Source: Alphaproteobacteria bacterium (GTDB lineage: Bacteria; Pseudomonadota; Alphaproteobacteria; Rickettsiales; JAFLCR01). From it: a stretch of DNA of 16,289 nucleotides. The position numbers and the translations under genes were made by a program. Location of the stretch: NCBI GenBank assembly GCA_017302755.1, contig JAFLCR010000013.1, positions 4,326 through 20,614 on the forward strand, written 5' to 3'. Positions 7,315-14,520 of the stretch are shown piece after piece. The notes under the pieces are model-generated. The model was not told the DNA's origin, did no database searches, and saw only the letters and a list, made by a program, of their open reading frames with translations. Within the stretch, counting starts at the first letter, position 1; each line of letters begins with the position of its first letter.

Positions 7315-7446
7315 CGCTTAAGCGGCTTCGCCGCTCACATGGAAAGCCGCTCTCGCGGGCTCTTGGTCGCTGACGCGACTCACTTTGTTGCTCCCTGTCG
7401 CTTCGCGCCAATGGAACGCCGCTCTCGCGGGCTCTTGGCAGTCTTT
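7314..7446 (+). repeat. Tandem pair of palindrome-rich repeat copies 2 and 3 after ffs
   Basis: Directly after the SRP RNA comes the 12-nt palindrome CCGCTTAAGCGG (7314–7325), overlapping the hairpin AGCGGC-TTC-GCCGCT (7321–7335). Copy 2 continues with CACATGGAAAGCCGCTCTCG and CGGGCTCTTGG (to 7366). Copy 3 (7398–7446) has ATGGAACGCCGCTCTCGCGG and GCTCTTGGCAGTCTTT. The two cores are nearly identical over about 27 nt. The hairpins may help end the ffs transcript, but there is no clean T-tract. The stretch from here to dnaX at 7514 holds nothing else that I can name except a short AATCA-TGCG-TGATT dyad at 7460–7473. Confidence 0.7.
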
Positions 7447-7513
7447 CGTTCCTTTCCAAAATCATGCGTGATTCTGCTGGAAGTCCGGCGCGAATGCGCT
7501 AAGTTGTTAACCT

Positions 7514-9178
7514 ATGGCCGCCGAAAACACCCCGTACCGCGTTCTCGCCCGTAAATACAGACCTCAGGACTTCACCGCCCTGGTCGGTCAGGAAGCCCTG
7601 GTACGCACGCTTTCCAACGCTTTTGAATCCAGCCGCATTCCGCATGCTATCCTGCTCACCGGCATCAGGGGCATCGGCAAGACGACGACGGCGCGCATCA
7701 TCGCCCGCGCACTTAACTGCACCGGCACGGAAGCCTCGCCCATCGTCGCGCCCACCCCCATGCCGTGCGGCGTGTGCCCCAACTGCGTTGCCATCGGGGA
7801 AGACCGCCATCCCGACGTGCTGGAAATGGACGCCGCCTCCCGCACTGGTGTGGGCGACATCCGCGAACTGATCGAAACCGTGCGCTACCTGCCCACCAGC
7901 GCGCGCTACAAAGTCTATATCATCGACGAAGTGCACATGCTTTCCACTAGCGCCTTCAACGCGCTGCTGAAAACGCTTGAGGAGCCACCGCCGCATGTGA
8001 AATTTATCTTCGCCACCACGGAAATCCGCAAGATTCCGGTGACGATCCTCTCCCGCTGCATGCGCTTTGACCTGAAACGGCTCGACAGCGCGCGCATGGG
8101 GGAGCATCTAGGCAACATCGCCACTAAGGAACAGGTGGGCATTGAGAACGGAGCCTTGCGCCTCATTGCCGCCGCTGCCGAAGGTTCAGTGCGCGACGGG
8201 CTGTCGCTGCTTGACCAGGCAATCGCCCATGCGGGACAGGAAACAGGCTCGATTACGATTACGGAACACACCGTCCAGAATATGCTCGGCCTTGCCGACG
8301 CATCGGTGCGTTACGATCTGCTCGAAGCAGCTCTGGACGGAAATGCCCCCTCAGCGATTGCGATATTGGAACGACTATACCAAGCCGGTGCGGACCCGGT
8401 GCTGACCCTGCAAGATCTGCTGGAAGCCACCCACCTACTCACCCGCTGCCGACTGATGCCGGACGCGCTGGAACACCAGGCGCTGCCCCAGGCCCAGGCG
8501 GAAAAAGCCAAGGCCTTGTCCGCAAAGCTCGACGTGCCCGCCCTCGGCCGCGCCTGGCAGATGCTGCTCAAGGGCGTCCAGGAGGCTAAAACCGCGCCCG
8601 ACCCGCTCACCGCTGCCGAGATGGTGCTGATCCGCCTCGCTTATCTCTCCAATCTGCCCTCGCCGGAAGAATTGGTGAAGGCGGCCAAGTCCACGCCCGC
8701 ACCTTCCGCTCCGCCGGCCCGCCCCACTCCTACACCAGGAGGCATGGCCTATGCCAGCGGCGGCCTTGCTTCGCAGCCCGCTCCCGCCACGGAACCGATC
8801 GCCATGGCTGCACCGCAGAATTTCAACGATGTCGTCGCCCTGTTCGAGGAGCGCCGCGAAGGGTTGATCGTGCATTGGCTGAGAAGCGAAACTAAACCCA
8901 TCGACGTATCGCCCGGCAAGCTTTCACTCGCTGCCTCCACCCGCGTGCCCGCCGAAGCTTCAACCACCATTGCCGCCCGGCTTCTTGCCTGGACGGGCAT
9001 GCGCTGGAGCGTTTCGCTCTCCACCGAATCCTGGGAAACGGCGGGAGAAGACACGCTGAGCGCCCAGGCGGAAAAAGCGGCTGCATCACGCCTTGCCACC
9101 GCCGCCGCGCACCCGCTTGTTGCCGAAGTTCTGGCCGCATTTCCGGGCGCGCGCATTGTGGATGTCAAACCTTCCTAA
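7514..9178 (+). CDS. dnaX: DNA polymerase III subunit gamma/tau
   Basis: DnaX is the ATPase of the clamp loader, which opens the beta clamp and holds the replicative polymerases together. The 554-residue protein has Walker A GIRGIGKT (50–57), the zinc-binding cysteines C69, C85, C88 and C91, Walker B YIIDEVH (135–141) and the sensor LSRC (179–182). Domain III follows to about residue 385. A Pro/Ala-rich hinge (about 396–435) leads to a C-terminal tau domain from FNDVVALFEERREG onward. An in-frame TAA two codons before the ATG fixes the start. No classic A-AAA-AAG slippery site in the right frame was seen, so only a full-length product is expected. It heads the dnaX–ybaB–recR cluster. Confidence 0.96.
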   Translation: MAAENTPYRVLARKYRPQDFTALVGQEALVRTLSNAFESSRIPHAILLTGIRGIGKTTTARIIARALNCTGTEASPIVAPTPMPCGVCPNCVAIGEDRHPDVLEMDAASRTGVGDIRELIETVRYLPTSARYKVYIIDEVHMLSTSAFNALLKTLEEPPPHVKFIFATTEIRKIPVTILSRCMRFDLKRLDSARMGEHLGNIATKEQVGIENGALRLIAAAAEGSVRDGLSLLDQAIAHAGQETGSITITEHTVQNMLGLADASVRYDLLEAALDGNAPSAIAILERLYQAGADPVLTLQDLLEATHLLTRCRLMPDALEHQALPQAQAEKAKALSAKLDVPALGRAWQMLLKGVQEAKTAPDPLTAAEMVLIRLAYLSNLPSPEELVKAAKSTPAPSAPPARPTPTPGGMAYASGGLASQPAPATEPIAMAAPQNFNDVVALFEERREGLIVHWLRSETKPIDVSPGKLSLAASTRVPAEASTTIAARLLAWTGMRWSVSLSTESWETAGEDTLSAQAEKAAASRLATAAAHPLVAEVLAAFPGARIVDVKPS

Positions 9179-9194
9179 GACCAACGGAGACCTT

Positions 9195-9515
9195 ATGAAT
9201 TTCAAAAACGTAATGAAACAAGCCCAGGAGATGCAGGCGAAAATCGCACAGCTCCAGCAGAAGCTCGAAGAAGAGGAAACCGAAGGCGCCAGCGGCGGCG
9301 GCATGGTGAAGATCACCCTGAACGGCAAGGGAGAGCTGAAGAAGATCGTGATCGACCCTTCGCTGCTCGCGGCGTCGGAAAAAGAAATCCTGGAGGATCT
9401 GATCGTGGCCGCGTTCAAGGACACCAAGAGCAAGGTGGACGCCGCCGCTGGTGACCAAATGTCCAAAATCGCCGGGGGCATGGGCCTGCCGCCGGGGTTC
9501 AAGCTGCCGTTCTGA
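9195..9515 (+). CDS. ybaB: YbaB/EbfC family nucleoid-associated protein
   Basis: This is a small DNA-binding protein of the YbaB/EbfC family, thought to act as a homodimer with pincer-like helices on the nucleoid. The 106-residue length fits the family. Residues 1–30 form the Gln/Glu-rich helix (MKQAQEMQAKIAQLQQKLEE). The central strand region contains GGGMVKITLNGKGELKKIVI, and the C-terminus is GLPPGFKLPF. The start is ATG at 9195, with GGAGACC (9186–9192) as ribosome binding site; the frame stays open upstream, but that part overlaps the dnaX end and is not family-like. It lies 16 nt after dnaX and 10 nt before recR, the standard order of this operon. Confidence 0.94.
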   Translation: MNFKNVMKQAQEMQAKIAQLQQKLEEEETEGASGGGMVKITLNGKGELKKIVIDPSLLAASEKEILEDLIVAAFKDTKSKVDAAAGDQMSKIAGGMGLPPGFKLPF

Positions 9516-9525
9516 GGCGCACATC

Positions 9526-10116
9526 TTGAGCAGCAATCTCGATCCGCTCCTTTCCCTCATCGCCAAGCTGCCCGGGCTCGGTCCGCGCTCGGCGAAGCGT
9601 GTGCTGCTGCACCTGCTGAAGCACCGCGAGCGTTTGATGCGCCCGCTGGCCGAGCAGCTTGCCACCGCGCTCGACACCATCGTCGCCTGCCAGGAATGCG
9701 GGAATCTCGATACGCATGCCGTGTGCCATCTCTGCGCGGATCCGAAGCGCGACCGGGGGCTGCTCTGCGTGGTGGAGGATGTTTCCGATCTCTGGGCCAT
9801 GGAGCGCAGCAGCGTCTACAAAGGGCTGTACCACGTGCTCGGAGGCACGCTCTCGGCGCTGGAAGGACGCGGCCCGCGTGAATTGTCGATGGACGCGCTG
9901 CTTACGCGCGCAAAGCGGCCGGAAGTCCGGGAGGTGATTCTTGCCACCAACGCCACGGTGGAAGGGCACACCACCGCCCATTACATCAGCGACGCCCTGC
10001 TGGGCGGCAGGGCGAAGATCACCCGGCTGGCACAGGGCATCCCTTTCGGCGGCGAGCTGGATTATCTCGACGAGGGCACGCTGGGCGCCGCACTTCAGGC
10101 AAGACTTCCTGCATGA
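9526..10116 (+). CDS. recR: Recombination mediator protein RecR
   Basis: RecR works with RecO (and RecF) to load RecA at single-strand gaps. From the TTG at 9526 it is 196 residues, close to the usual 198–200. It has the helix-hairpin-helix LPGLGPRSAKR (15–25) and the four-cysteine zinc finger CQECGNLDTHAVCHLC (C55, C58, C67, C70). A Toprim domain starts near residue 78 (LLCVVEDVSDLWAMERSS) and includes GHTTAHYISD. The TTG start is chosen because GAGGCG lies just before it (from 9514) and the protein then begins LSSNLDPLLSLI, aligned with family members; the earlier in-frame ATG at 9451 would overlap ybaB by 65 nt and add foreign-looking residues. Confidence 0.94.
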   Translation: MSSNLDPLLSLIAKLPGLGPRSAKRVLLHLLKHRERLMRPLAEQLATALDTIVACQECGNLDTHAVCHLCADPKRDRGLLCVVEDVSDLWAMERSSVYKGLYHVLGGTLSALEGRGPRELSMDALLTRAKRPEVREVILATNATVEGHTTAHYISDALLGGRAKITRLAQGIPFGGELDYLDEGTLGAALQARLPA

Positions 10117-10197
10117 GAAATATGCGAAGGAATTGCGTTTTTAAGGCGTATAAGCTACAGGCATGCTGATAATCTCCCCCATTTCCATGAGCACTCC

Positions 10198-10809
10198 ATG
10201 AATTTCCGCCGCCGCTTTCTTGCTTTGCTCGCCATGCTGGCTCTGGCCGCGCCCGCGCATGCGGGAAAGCCCAGCACCTCGTTGGAAACCGTTGAATCTT
10301 ACCTGAATAATCTCACCACCCTGGTGGCGGATTTTGTGCAGGTGTCTCCCAGCGGCGCGCTGGCCAGCGGCAAGTTTTTCCTGTCCCGCCCTGCCAAACT
10401 GCGCTGGCAGTACGACCCGCCGACGCCGATCCTGATCGTGGCCAGCGGCAACCTGCTTTCCTATTACGACATTGAGCTACAGCAGACATCGAACATCCCG
10501 CTTGGCGCAACGCTGGCGGATTTTCTGGTCAGGCCCAAAATCCGCTTCGCTGACGACATCAAGGTGCTAGAGTTCAATGAGGAAGCCAACGCCATCCGAC
10601 TGGTGGTGACACAATCAGAAAAGCCGGACGAAGGCAAACTGGCGCTGATTTTCGAGGCGCGACCTCTGCAGATCCGCAAGCTGGAGATTGTCGATTCGAC
10701 GGGGAAAACCACCTTCGTTTCCTTCAACAACCTGCGCTATGGCGACAAGCTGCCGGACTCACTCTTCGTGCTGCCGATGAAGGAAAAATTCGGAAGGCCG
10801 CAGCCTTAA
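10198..10809 (+). CDS. lolA: Outer-membrane lipoprotein carrier protein LolA
   Basis: LolA ferries lipoproteins across the periplasm from the LolCDE exporter to the outer membrane. The 203-residue precursor starts with a clear signal peptide (MNFRRRFLALLAMLALAAPAHA) with likely cleavage after AHA at residue 22. The mature part shows family hallmarks: LTTLVADFVQVSPSG, ASGKFFLSRPAKLRWQYDPP (about 57–76) and the IRKLEIVDSTGKTTFVSFNN segment (about 160–179). It sits 81 nt after recR, a gap containing a weak TTGCGT and several AT-rich hexamers but no convincing promoter. Its stop overlaps the stop of the convergent lysozyme gene by 4 nt. In many alphaproteobacteria lolA lies next to ftsK; here they are 3.2 kb apart. 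Confidence 0.92.
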   Translation: MNFRRRFLALLAMLALAAPAHAGKPSTSLETVESYLNNLTTLVADFVQVSPSGALASGKFFLSRPAKLRWQYDPPTPILIVASGNLLSYYDIELQQTSNIPLGATLADFLVRPKIRFADDIKVLEFNEEANAIRLVVTQSEKPDEGKLALIFEARPLQIRKLEIVDSTGKTTFVSFNNLRYGDKLPDSLFVLPMKEKFGRPQP

Positions 10810-11615
10810 ACGCGGGCGGCGCCGCGGAACATCGCCTCTTCCGCGCCGCGGCGGCGGGCCAGTCCCTTGGAGTGCTTGCGGTCCACGTATTTCCATCGGG
10901 CAAATTCCTGCGATGCGGCTTTAAAATTGCCCTTGTTCAACTTCTTGAGCATCGTGCTGTCGCGGAACGCCGTCGGGCCGATATTGTAGACGAGCGACGT
11001 CAGGGCGGAGAACTGCGCCTGGGTCAGCTTCACATCGACTTCGCGCTTCACCACCGCCTCGGCGACGCGGATATCCTGCATCAGCAGCTTCTCCGCCTGT
11101 GCTTCGGTGAGGCGCGCAACGGGCTTATGCTTACGCACCAGATGGCCATAGCCGATGGTGAGCATGCCGCCCGAATCGAAATAAGGCTCGGCCCGGAAGG
11201 ATTCGTAGCTCTTGATCAGCGCCAGCCCCTCGGCACTGATGCGCATGGAAGCGTTCGGACTGTTGGCCGGGTAGGCCATGCTGGCCGTATCGGCCTCCGG
11301 CAGGGTGGAAGCCAGGCTGCTGCGGTATTCGTTCGAAGTGTAGTAGCGGGCGTAATGGCGGGCGTAGGTGTCCGCGATCTTCGCCGCCTCCGCTTCCTTC
11401 TGGGTGCGGATCAGATGGCTGTAGTAGTAGGTGTAATATTCGCGGTAAAGTTGCTCTTCCTCGGAAAAGCGGTTCACGAGGCCATACCCGGCCGTCAGCA
11501 GCACCGCGGCCGTCAGCAACACCGCCGCCAGCGGTGGCAGTCGCCGCCCGGGCCGCTCCCGGCCCTGCGACGAAAACAGCGGGAAACCCGCTGGTATGGT
11601 GATGATCGCTCCCAT
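10806..11615 (-). CDS. Membrane-anchored T4-type lysozyme (glycoside hydrolase family 24)
   Basis: This is a predicted muramidase cutting the glycan strands of peptidoglycan. The C-terminal domain (about 125–265) carries the T4-lysozyme triad with exact family spacing: E138 in IKSYESF, D147 in YFDSGG and T153 in MLTIGYGH. The LTSLVYNIGP motif follows near residue 205. Before it lie a basic cytoplasmic head, one membrane helix (about 27–47) and a tyrosine-rich stretch LYREYYTYYYSH (56–67), then a linker. This suggests a domain held in the periplasm by an uncleaved anchor. No holin, spanin or phage gene is near, so it looks like a resident cell-wall enzyme, although descent from a phage endolysin is possible. 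The 3' end overlaps lolA by 4 nt. Confidence 0.88.
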   Translation of the reverse strand: MGAIITIPAGFPLFSSQGRERPGRRLPPLAAVLLTAAVLLTAGYGLVNRFSEEEQLYREYYTYYYSHLIRTQKEAEAAKIADTYARHYARYYTSNEYRSSLASTLPEADTASMAYPANSPNASMRISAEGLALIKSYESFRAEPYFDSGGMLTIGYGHLVRKHKPVARLTEAQAEKLLMQDIRVAEAVVKREVDVKLTQAQFSALTSLVYNIGPTAFRDSTMLKKLNKGNFKAASQEFARWKYVDRKHSKGLARRRGAEEAMFRGAARV

Positions 11616-11648
11616 TTCTGTAACCTGTATTTCTTTTAATAAAATCTA

Positions 11649-11722
11649 TCACGATTTGGTGACGCTTTCGTGACATTTCGCCAAAAAAAAGGCAAAATAA
11701 TTTTATATACAATAGGTTGTAT
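11649..11722. promoter_or_regulatory. Intergenic region between lysozyme and esterase with two inverted repeats
   Basis: The 211-nt gap between the divergent lysozyme and esterase genes is distinctly AT-rich in its middle. It has TCACGA (11649–11654) paired with TCGTGA (11668–11673) across 13 nt, and ATACAA-TAGG-TTGTAT (11707–11722). Both could be operators or part of divergent promoters. A weak TTGCCT (11733–11738) with GGTAAA 17 nt later might serve the esterase. These are pattern observations without functional proof. Confidence 0.35.
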
Positions 11723-11826
11723 GGGGCGATTGTTGCCTTTCTTTACAAGATGAGTGGTAAATCCATCGCCGATTGACGCCCCACGCCCGCAACTCTAAGG
11801 TCAAGTCACAACGCTGAGGAGAGACC

Positions 11827-12480
11827 ATGCAACGCTTCTGGATGACAGTGACGCTAAGCCTGATGATTGCTTTTGTGGGACTATCGTCCGCCCGCGCCGC
11901 CGCGCCTTATACCATCGCCGTGCTGGGCGACAGCCTGGTGGCGGGCTACGGCATTGACCGGCAGGATGCCTTTCCCGCCCGGTTGGAAGCCGCGTTGCGC
12001 GGTTACGGCTATGCTGTCAGCGTTATCAACGGCGGCGTCTCGGGCGATACGACCGCGCAGGGAAAACTCCGGCTTCCCGAGATGCTGGCGGGCAAACCCA
12101 ACATGGTGATTTTGGTGCTGGGCGCCAATGACGTGTTCCAGCACGTACCCGTGGAGCAGACCAAGGCCAATCTCGACGCCATGATCACAGAGATCCAGAA
12201 AGCCAAGGCGCGCCCGCTGCTGGTCGGCGTCAGGATGCCCCGCGAAGCGGGAGTGGAAGAGTATCTCGCCGCATTTCATGGCATTTTCCCCGCTCTTTCG
12301 GCCAAGCATCGTGTGGCGCTTTACCCCTCGTTCCGGGAAGCGGCAGCGAAAAAACCCGGACTTAACCTCGAAGACGGCATCCACCCCAGCGCCGCCGGCG
12401 TAAAGGAAATCGTGCGCCAGTTCACCCCGCAGGTGATCGAACTGATGGAACGCGACGGCGTGAAGGCCGTCAAGCCATGA
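11827..12480 (+). CDS. tesA: Periplasmic SGNH-family esterase/thioesterase (TesA type)
   Basis: This family hydrolyses acyl-CoA, aryl esters or lysophospholipids; the true substrate cannot be read from sequence. The 217-residue precursor has a signal peptide ending near residue 24 (SSARA followed by AAPY). All four SGNH blocks are present: GDSL with catalytic S36, the block II glycine G73 in NGGVSGDTT, N101 in LGAND, and D183/H186 in DGIHP. AGGAGAG a few nt before the ATG is a strong ribosome binding site. The stop overlaps the start of the MscS-type channel gene (ATGA), so the two are probably co-translated. The gene symbol is by family resemblance; arylesterase is an equally valid name. Confidence 0.9.
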   Translation: MQRFWMTVTLSLMIAFVGLSSARAAAPYTIAVLGDSLVAGYGIDRQDAFPARLEAALRGYGYAVSVINGGVSGDTTAQGKLRLPEMLAGKPNMVILVLGANDVFQHVPVEQTKANLDAMITEIQKAKARPLLVGVRMPREAGVEEYLAAFHGIFPALSAKHRVALYPSFREAAAKKPGLNLEDGIHPSAAGVKEIVRQFTPQVIELMERDGVKAVKP

Positions 12481-13697
12481 ACCTGATCGAATGGAACGAG
12501 AAAACCCTGTTCCAGCTTGGCTGGGTGGGACTTGCCATGGCCATCGCCTGGCTACTGGCGCGGCTGTTCAAATTGCGCTACGCCCAGAAGCGCGCCGCAG
12601 CGCAGGACGAACGCGGGCTGTTCTCCAACCTGTTCATCGGCTGCTGGCGGGCCAGCGCGCCTCTTCTTTTCGTGATCCTGGCCAGCCCCGGCCAGCACGT
12701 CGCCGCGCGGATCGGTTTTGACGGGCAGCTGATCGAATCCGCACTCAAGCTCGGCGTCGCCTGGATGATCATCCGCTTCCTCTCCGGCGTGATACGCGAC
12801 GGGCTGATCGCCAAGGCCATCGCGGTGCTGATCTTCTGCGCGGCGGCCCTTAGCATCACCGGTCTTCTGGAGCCTACCCTCGGCTATCTCGACGGGTTAG
12901 AAATCTCACTCGGCAAATCGAAGCTTACCCTGCTCGATGCGGGCCGCGGGCTGCTGCTCACCGCCGTCATGCTGTGGATCGCATCGCGTTTCGGCCATGC
13001 GCTCGGCGTCATGATGCAGCGCGTGCCGCACCTGGCCTCCACCACGCGCGTGCTGCTCACCAAGATCGGCACGGTTGTTTTTTACGCCGTCGGCCTGCTG
13101 ATCGCGCTGAAGGCGGTGGGCATCGACATCACCGCGCTCGCGGTGTTCGGCGGCGCGCTCGGCGTCGGCGTGGGCCTGGGCCTTCAGAAGATCGTCGCCA
13201 ATTTCGTGAGCGGCATCACCCTGCTTATGGAGCGCTCGATCAAGCCCGGAGACATCGTCGAGATCGGCGGCAAGGAAGGCGTGGTAGGAGCGCTCGGGGC
13301 GCGCTTCGTCTCGCTGGAAGGCTATGACGGCAAATCCTACCTCATTCCCAACGAGGACCTCATTACCCAGCGTGTGGTAAACTGGTCGTTCACCAACGAA
13401 CTGATCAGGGGCGCGGTGACCGTGACGCTCCGCCACGACGCCGACGTGCGCCGGGCCATGGAGATCATGGTGGAAACGGCGCGCGGCCAGCTGCGGGTGA
13501 TCGCCCACCCCGAACCGGCGTGCTTCGTGGATGACATCACGGAATTCGGCGTGAAGGTAATGCTGCACTTCTGGATCAACGACCCCAGCAATGGGCTTCT
13601 GGGCCTGCGCAGCCACATCCTGCTCGCGATCCGCGAGCGCTTCGCGGAAGAAGGCATCCCCTTTGCCGTGTCGTCCCTGGCGCCTGTGGCGGCCTAA
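12477..13697 (+). CDS. MscS-family mechanosensitive ion channel
   Basis: MscS-type channels open under membrane tension and release solutes during hypo-osmotic shock. The 406-residue protein has about five hydrophobic segments before residue 210, more than the three of E. coli MscS. The pore-lining helix follows, rich in Gly and Ala (FGGALGVGVGLGLQKIVANF, about 223–242). The conserved cytoplasmic beta domain contains SIKPGDIVEIGGKEGVV and YLIPNEDLITQRVVNWSF. The C-terminal alpha/beta domain ends with ERFAEEGIPFAV. The long GLGLQKIVANFVSG match makes the family call secure; conductance and gating type are not predictable. It is translationally coupled to the esterase and followed by a repeat-containing intergenic region. 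Confidence 0.93.
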   Translation: MNLIEWNEKTLFQLGWVGLAMAIAWLLARLFKLRYAQKRAAAQDERGLFSNLFIGCWRASAPLLFVILASPGQHVAARIGFDGQLIESALKLGVAWMIIRFLSGVIRDGLIAKAIAVLIFCAAALSITGLLEPTLGYLDGLEISLGKSKLTLLDAGRGLLLTAVMLWIASRFGHALGVMMQRVPHLASTTRVLLTKIGTVVFYAVGLLIALKAVGIDITALAVFGGALGVGVGLGLQKIVANFVSGITLLMERSIKPGDIVEIGGKEGVVGALGARFVSLEGYDGKSYLIPNEDLITQRVVNWSFTNELIRGAVTVTLRHDADVRRAMEIMVETARGQLRVIAHPEPACFVDDITEFGVKVMLHFWINDPSNGLLGLRSHILLAIRERFAEEGIPFAVSSLAPVAA

Positions 13698-13698
13698 A

Positions 13699-13826
13699 AT
13701 AACGCCTAACGAAAACGTTAGCACTATGGACGAGCGAAGCGAGGACTAGCGCCATTGAGGCGCGCAGCCCCAGCGGCGCTTGAGCGCAATGAACAGGATA
13801 ACGCCTAACGAAAACGTTAGGCGTTA
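13699..13826. repeat. Intergenic repeat: two 23-nt direct copies 99 nt apart, second forming a perfect hairpin
   Basis: The sequence starting ATAACGCCTAACG and ending AACGTTAG occurs identically at 13699–13721 and 13798–13820. In the second copy it continues so that TAACGCCTAACG (13799–13810), loop AAAA and CGTTAGGCGTTA (13815–13826) form a perfect 12-bp hairpin; copy 1 keeps only the inner 6 bp. The 76 nt between them are full of smaller dyads: GCGCC-ATTGA-GGCGC (13749–13763), AGCGCC with GGCGCT (13748–13753, 13775–13780) and GAGCGAAGCGAG. No T-tract follows, so it is a poor intrinsic terminator. It looks like a small mobile-like palindromic element inserted after the channel gene. Confidence 0.8.
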
Positions 13827-13896
13827 CATGAAGTTTCAGCTTCAGAAAGAGGAAAAAACCGGCTAATTTGGCTTTTTGCCTCAACCAATCCAAGCC

Positions 13897-14520
13897 ATGA
13901 ACAGCCCTCAGCAACCCCCCTCTCATTCCGTCGACGTCCGCAATTTCTATTACACGAAGCGGATGATCACCCACCCGCAAGCGGAAATCGGCGAATACAC
14001 CTACGGCATTCCCGCCCTGCGCTGGTTCGCGCCGGGAGTGAAGCTTAAGATCGGGAAGTATTGCTCCATCTCCTCGGAGGTGAACATCATCCTCGGCGGC
14101 AACCACCGGCCGGACTGGATCTCGCAATACCCCTTCCCCAACCTGCCGACCGACTGGCCGAAAGCGCGCGGTGGCAAAACGCCCGTCTCCAAGGGCGACG
14201 TGGTGATCGGCAACGATGTGTGGATCGCCAATGGCGTCACCATCATGTCCGGCGTGACGATTGGTGACGGCGCGGTGCTCGGCGCAAAGGCGGTGGTGGC
14301 GAAAAACGTCCCGGCTTATGGCATCGTGGTCGGCAATCCGGCGAAGCTGGTCAAGAAGCGCTTTTCCGATGAGATCATCGCCTTCCTGCTCGAAGTAAAA
14401 TGGTGGGACTGGCCAGAAGCCGTGGTGCGCGATTACGTTGACCTGCTCTGCACGCCGGAGATCGACAAGCTCAAGGACCTCTACACCAGCAAAATCAAAC
14501 CCCTGCTGAAAGCCGCCTGA
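13897..14520 (+). CDS. CatB/Vat-type hexapeptide-repeat acetyltransferase
   Basis: This is a trimeric left-handed beta-helix acetyltransferase of the xenobiotic (CatB/Vat) branch, which transfers acetyl from acetyl-CoA to a hydroxyl. From ATG 13897 it is 207 residues. The beta-helix is broken by the loop holding the likely catalytic histidine H70 in GGNHRPDW. Hexapeptide repeats continue in GDVVIGNDVWIANGVTIMSG and VTIGDGAVLGAKAVV, followed by GIVVGNPAKLVKKRF and the branch-typical VKWWDWP. The frame extends to a TTG at 13876, but that has no ribosome binding site. Chloramphenicol or streptogramin resistance should not be assumed: chromosomal members often modify sugars or other metabolites. 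Its stop overlaps the tldD start by 1 nt. Confidence 0.88.
   Translation: MNSPQQPPSHSVDVRNFYYTKRMITHPQAEIGEYTYGIPALRWFAPGVKLKIGKYCSISSEVNIILGGNHRPDWISQYPFPNLPTDWPKARGGKTPVSKGDVVIGNDVWIANGVTIMSGVTIGDGAVLGAKAVVAKNVPAYGIVVGNPAKLVKKRFSDEIIAFLLEVKWWDWPEAVVRDYVDLLCTPEIDKLKDLYTSKIKPLLKAA

Noticed and set aside
6933..7554. Short frames with repeated peptides such as FAAHME-R and PRARESG across the ffs region
   Set aside because: The peptide repeats simply reflect the DNA repeats, and they overlap the SRP RNA and its promoter. No ribosome binding site or family match was seen.
8495..8520. Possible programmed frameshift site in dnaX at an A-rich run
   Set aside because: The run is GAAAAAGC with wrong phase and no A-AAA-AAG heptamer, and no early stop in the shifted frame with a stimulatory hairpin was established.
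9093..9194. N-terminal extension of YbaB into the dnaX end
   Set aside because: The extra 34 residues are not family-like and overlap dnaX, whereas the ATG at 9195 has a good ribosome binding site.
13699..13820. Possible two-repeat CRISPR array
   Set aside because: There are only two copies with a 76-nt dyad-rich spacer, the second extends into a longer hairpin, and no cas genes are near.
13876..13896. Upstream TTG start adding seven residues to the acetyltransferase
   Set aside because: There is no Shine–Dalgarno at usable distance, and the ATG at 13897 gives a normal family length.
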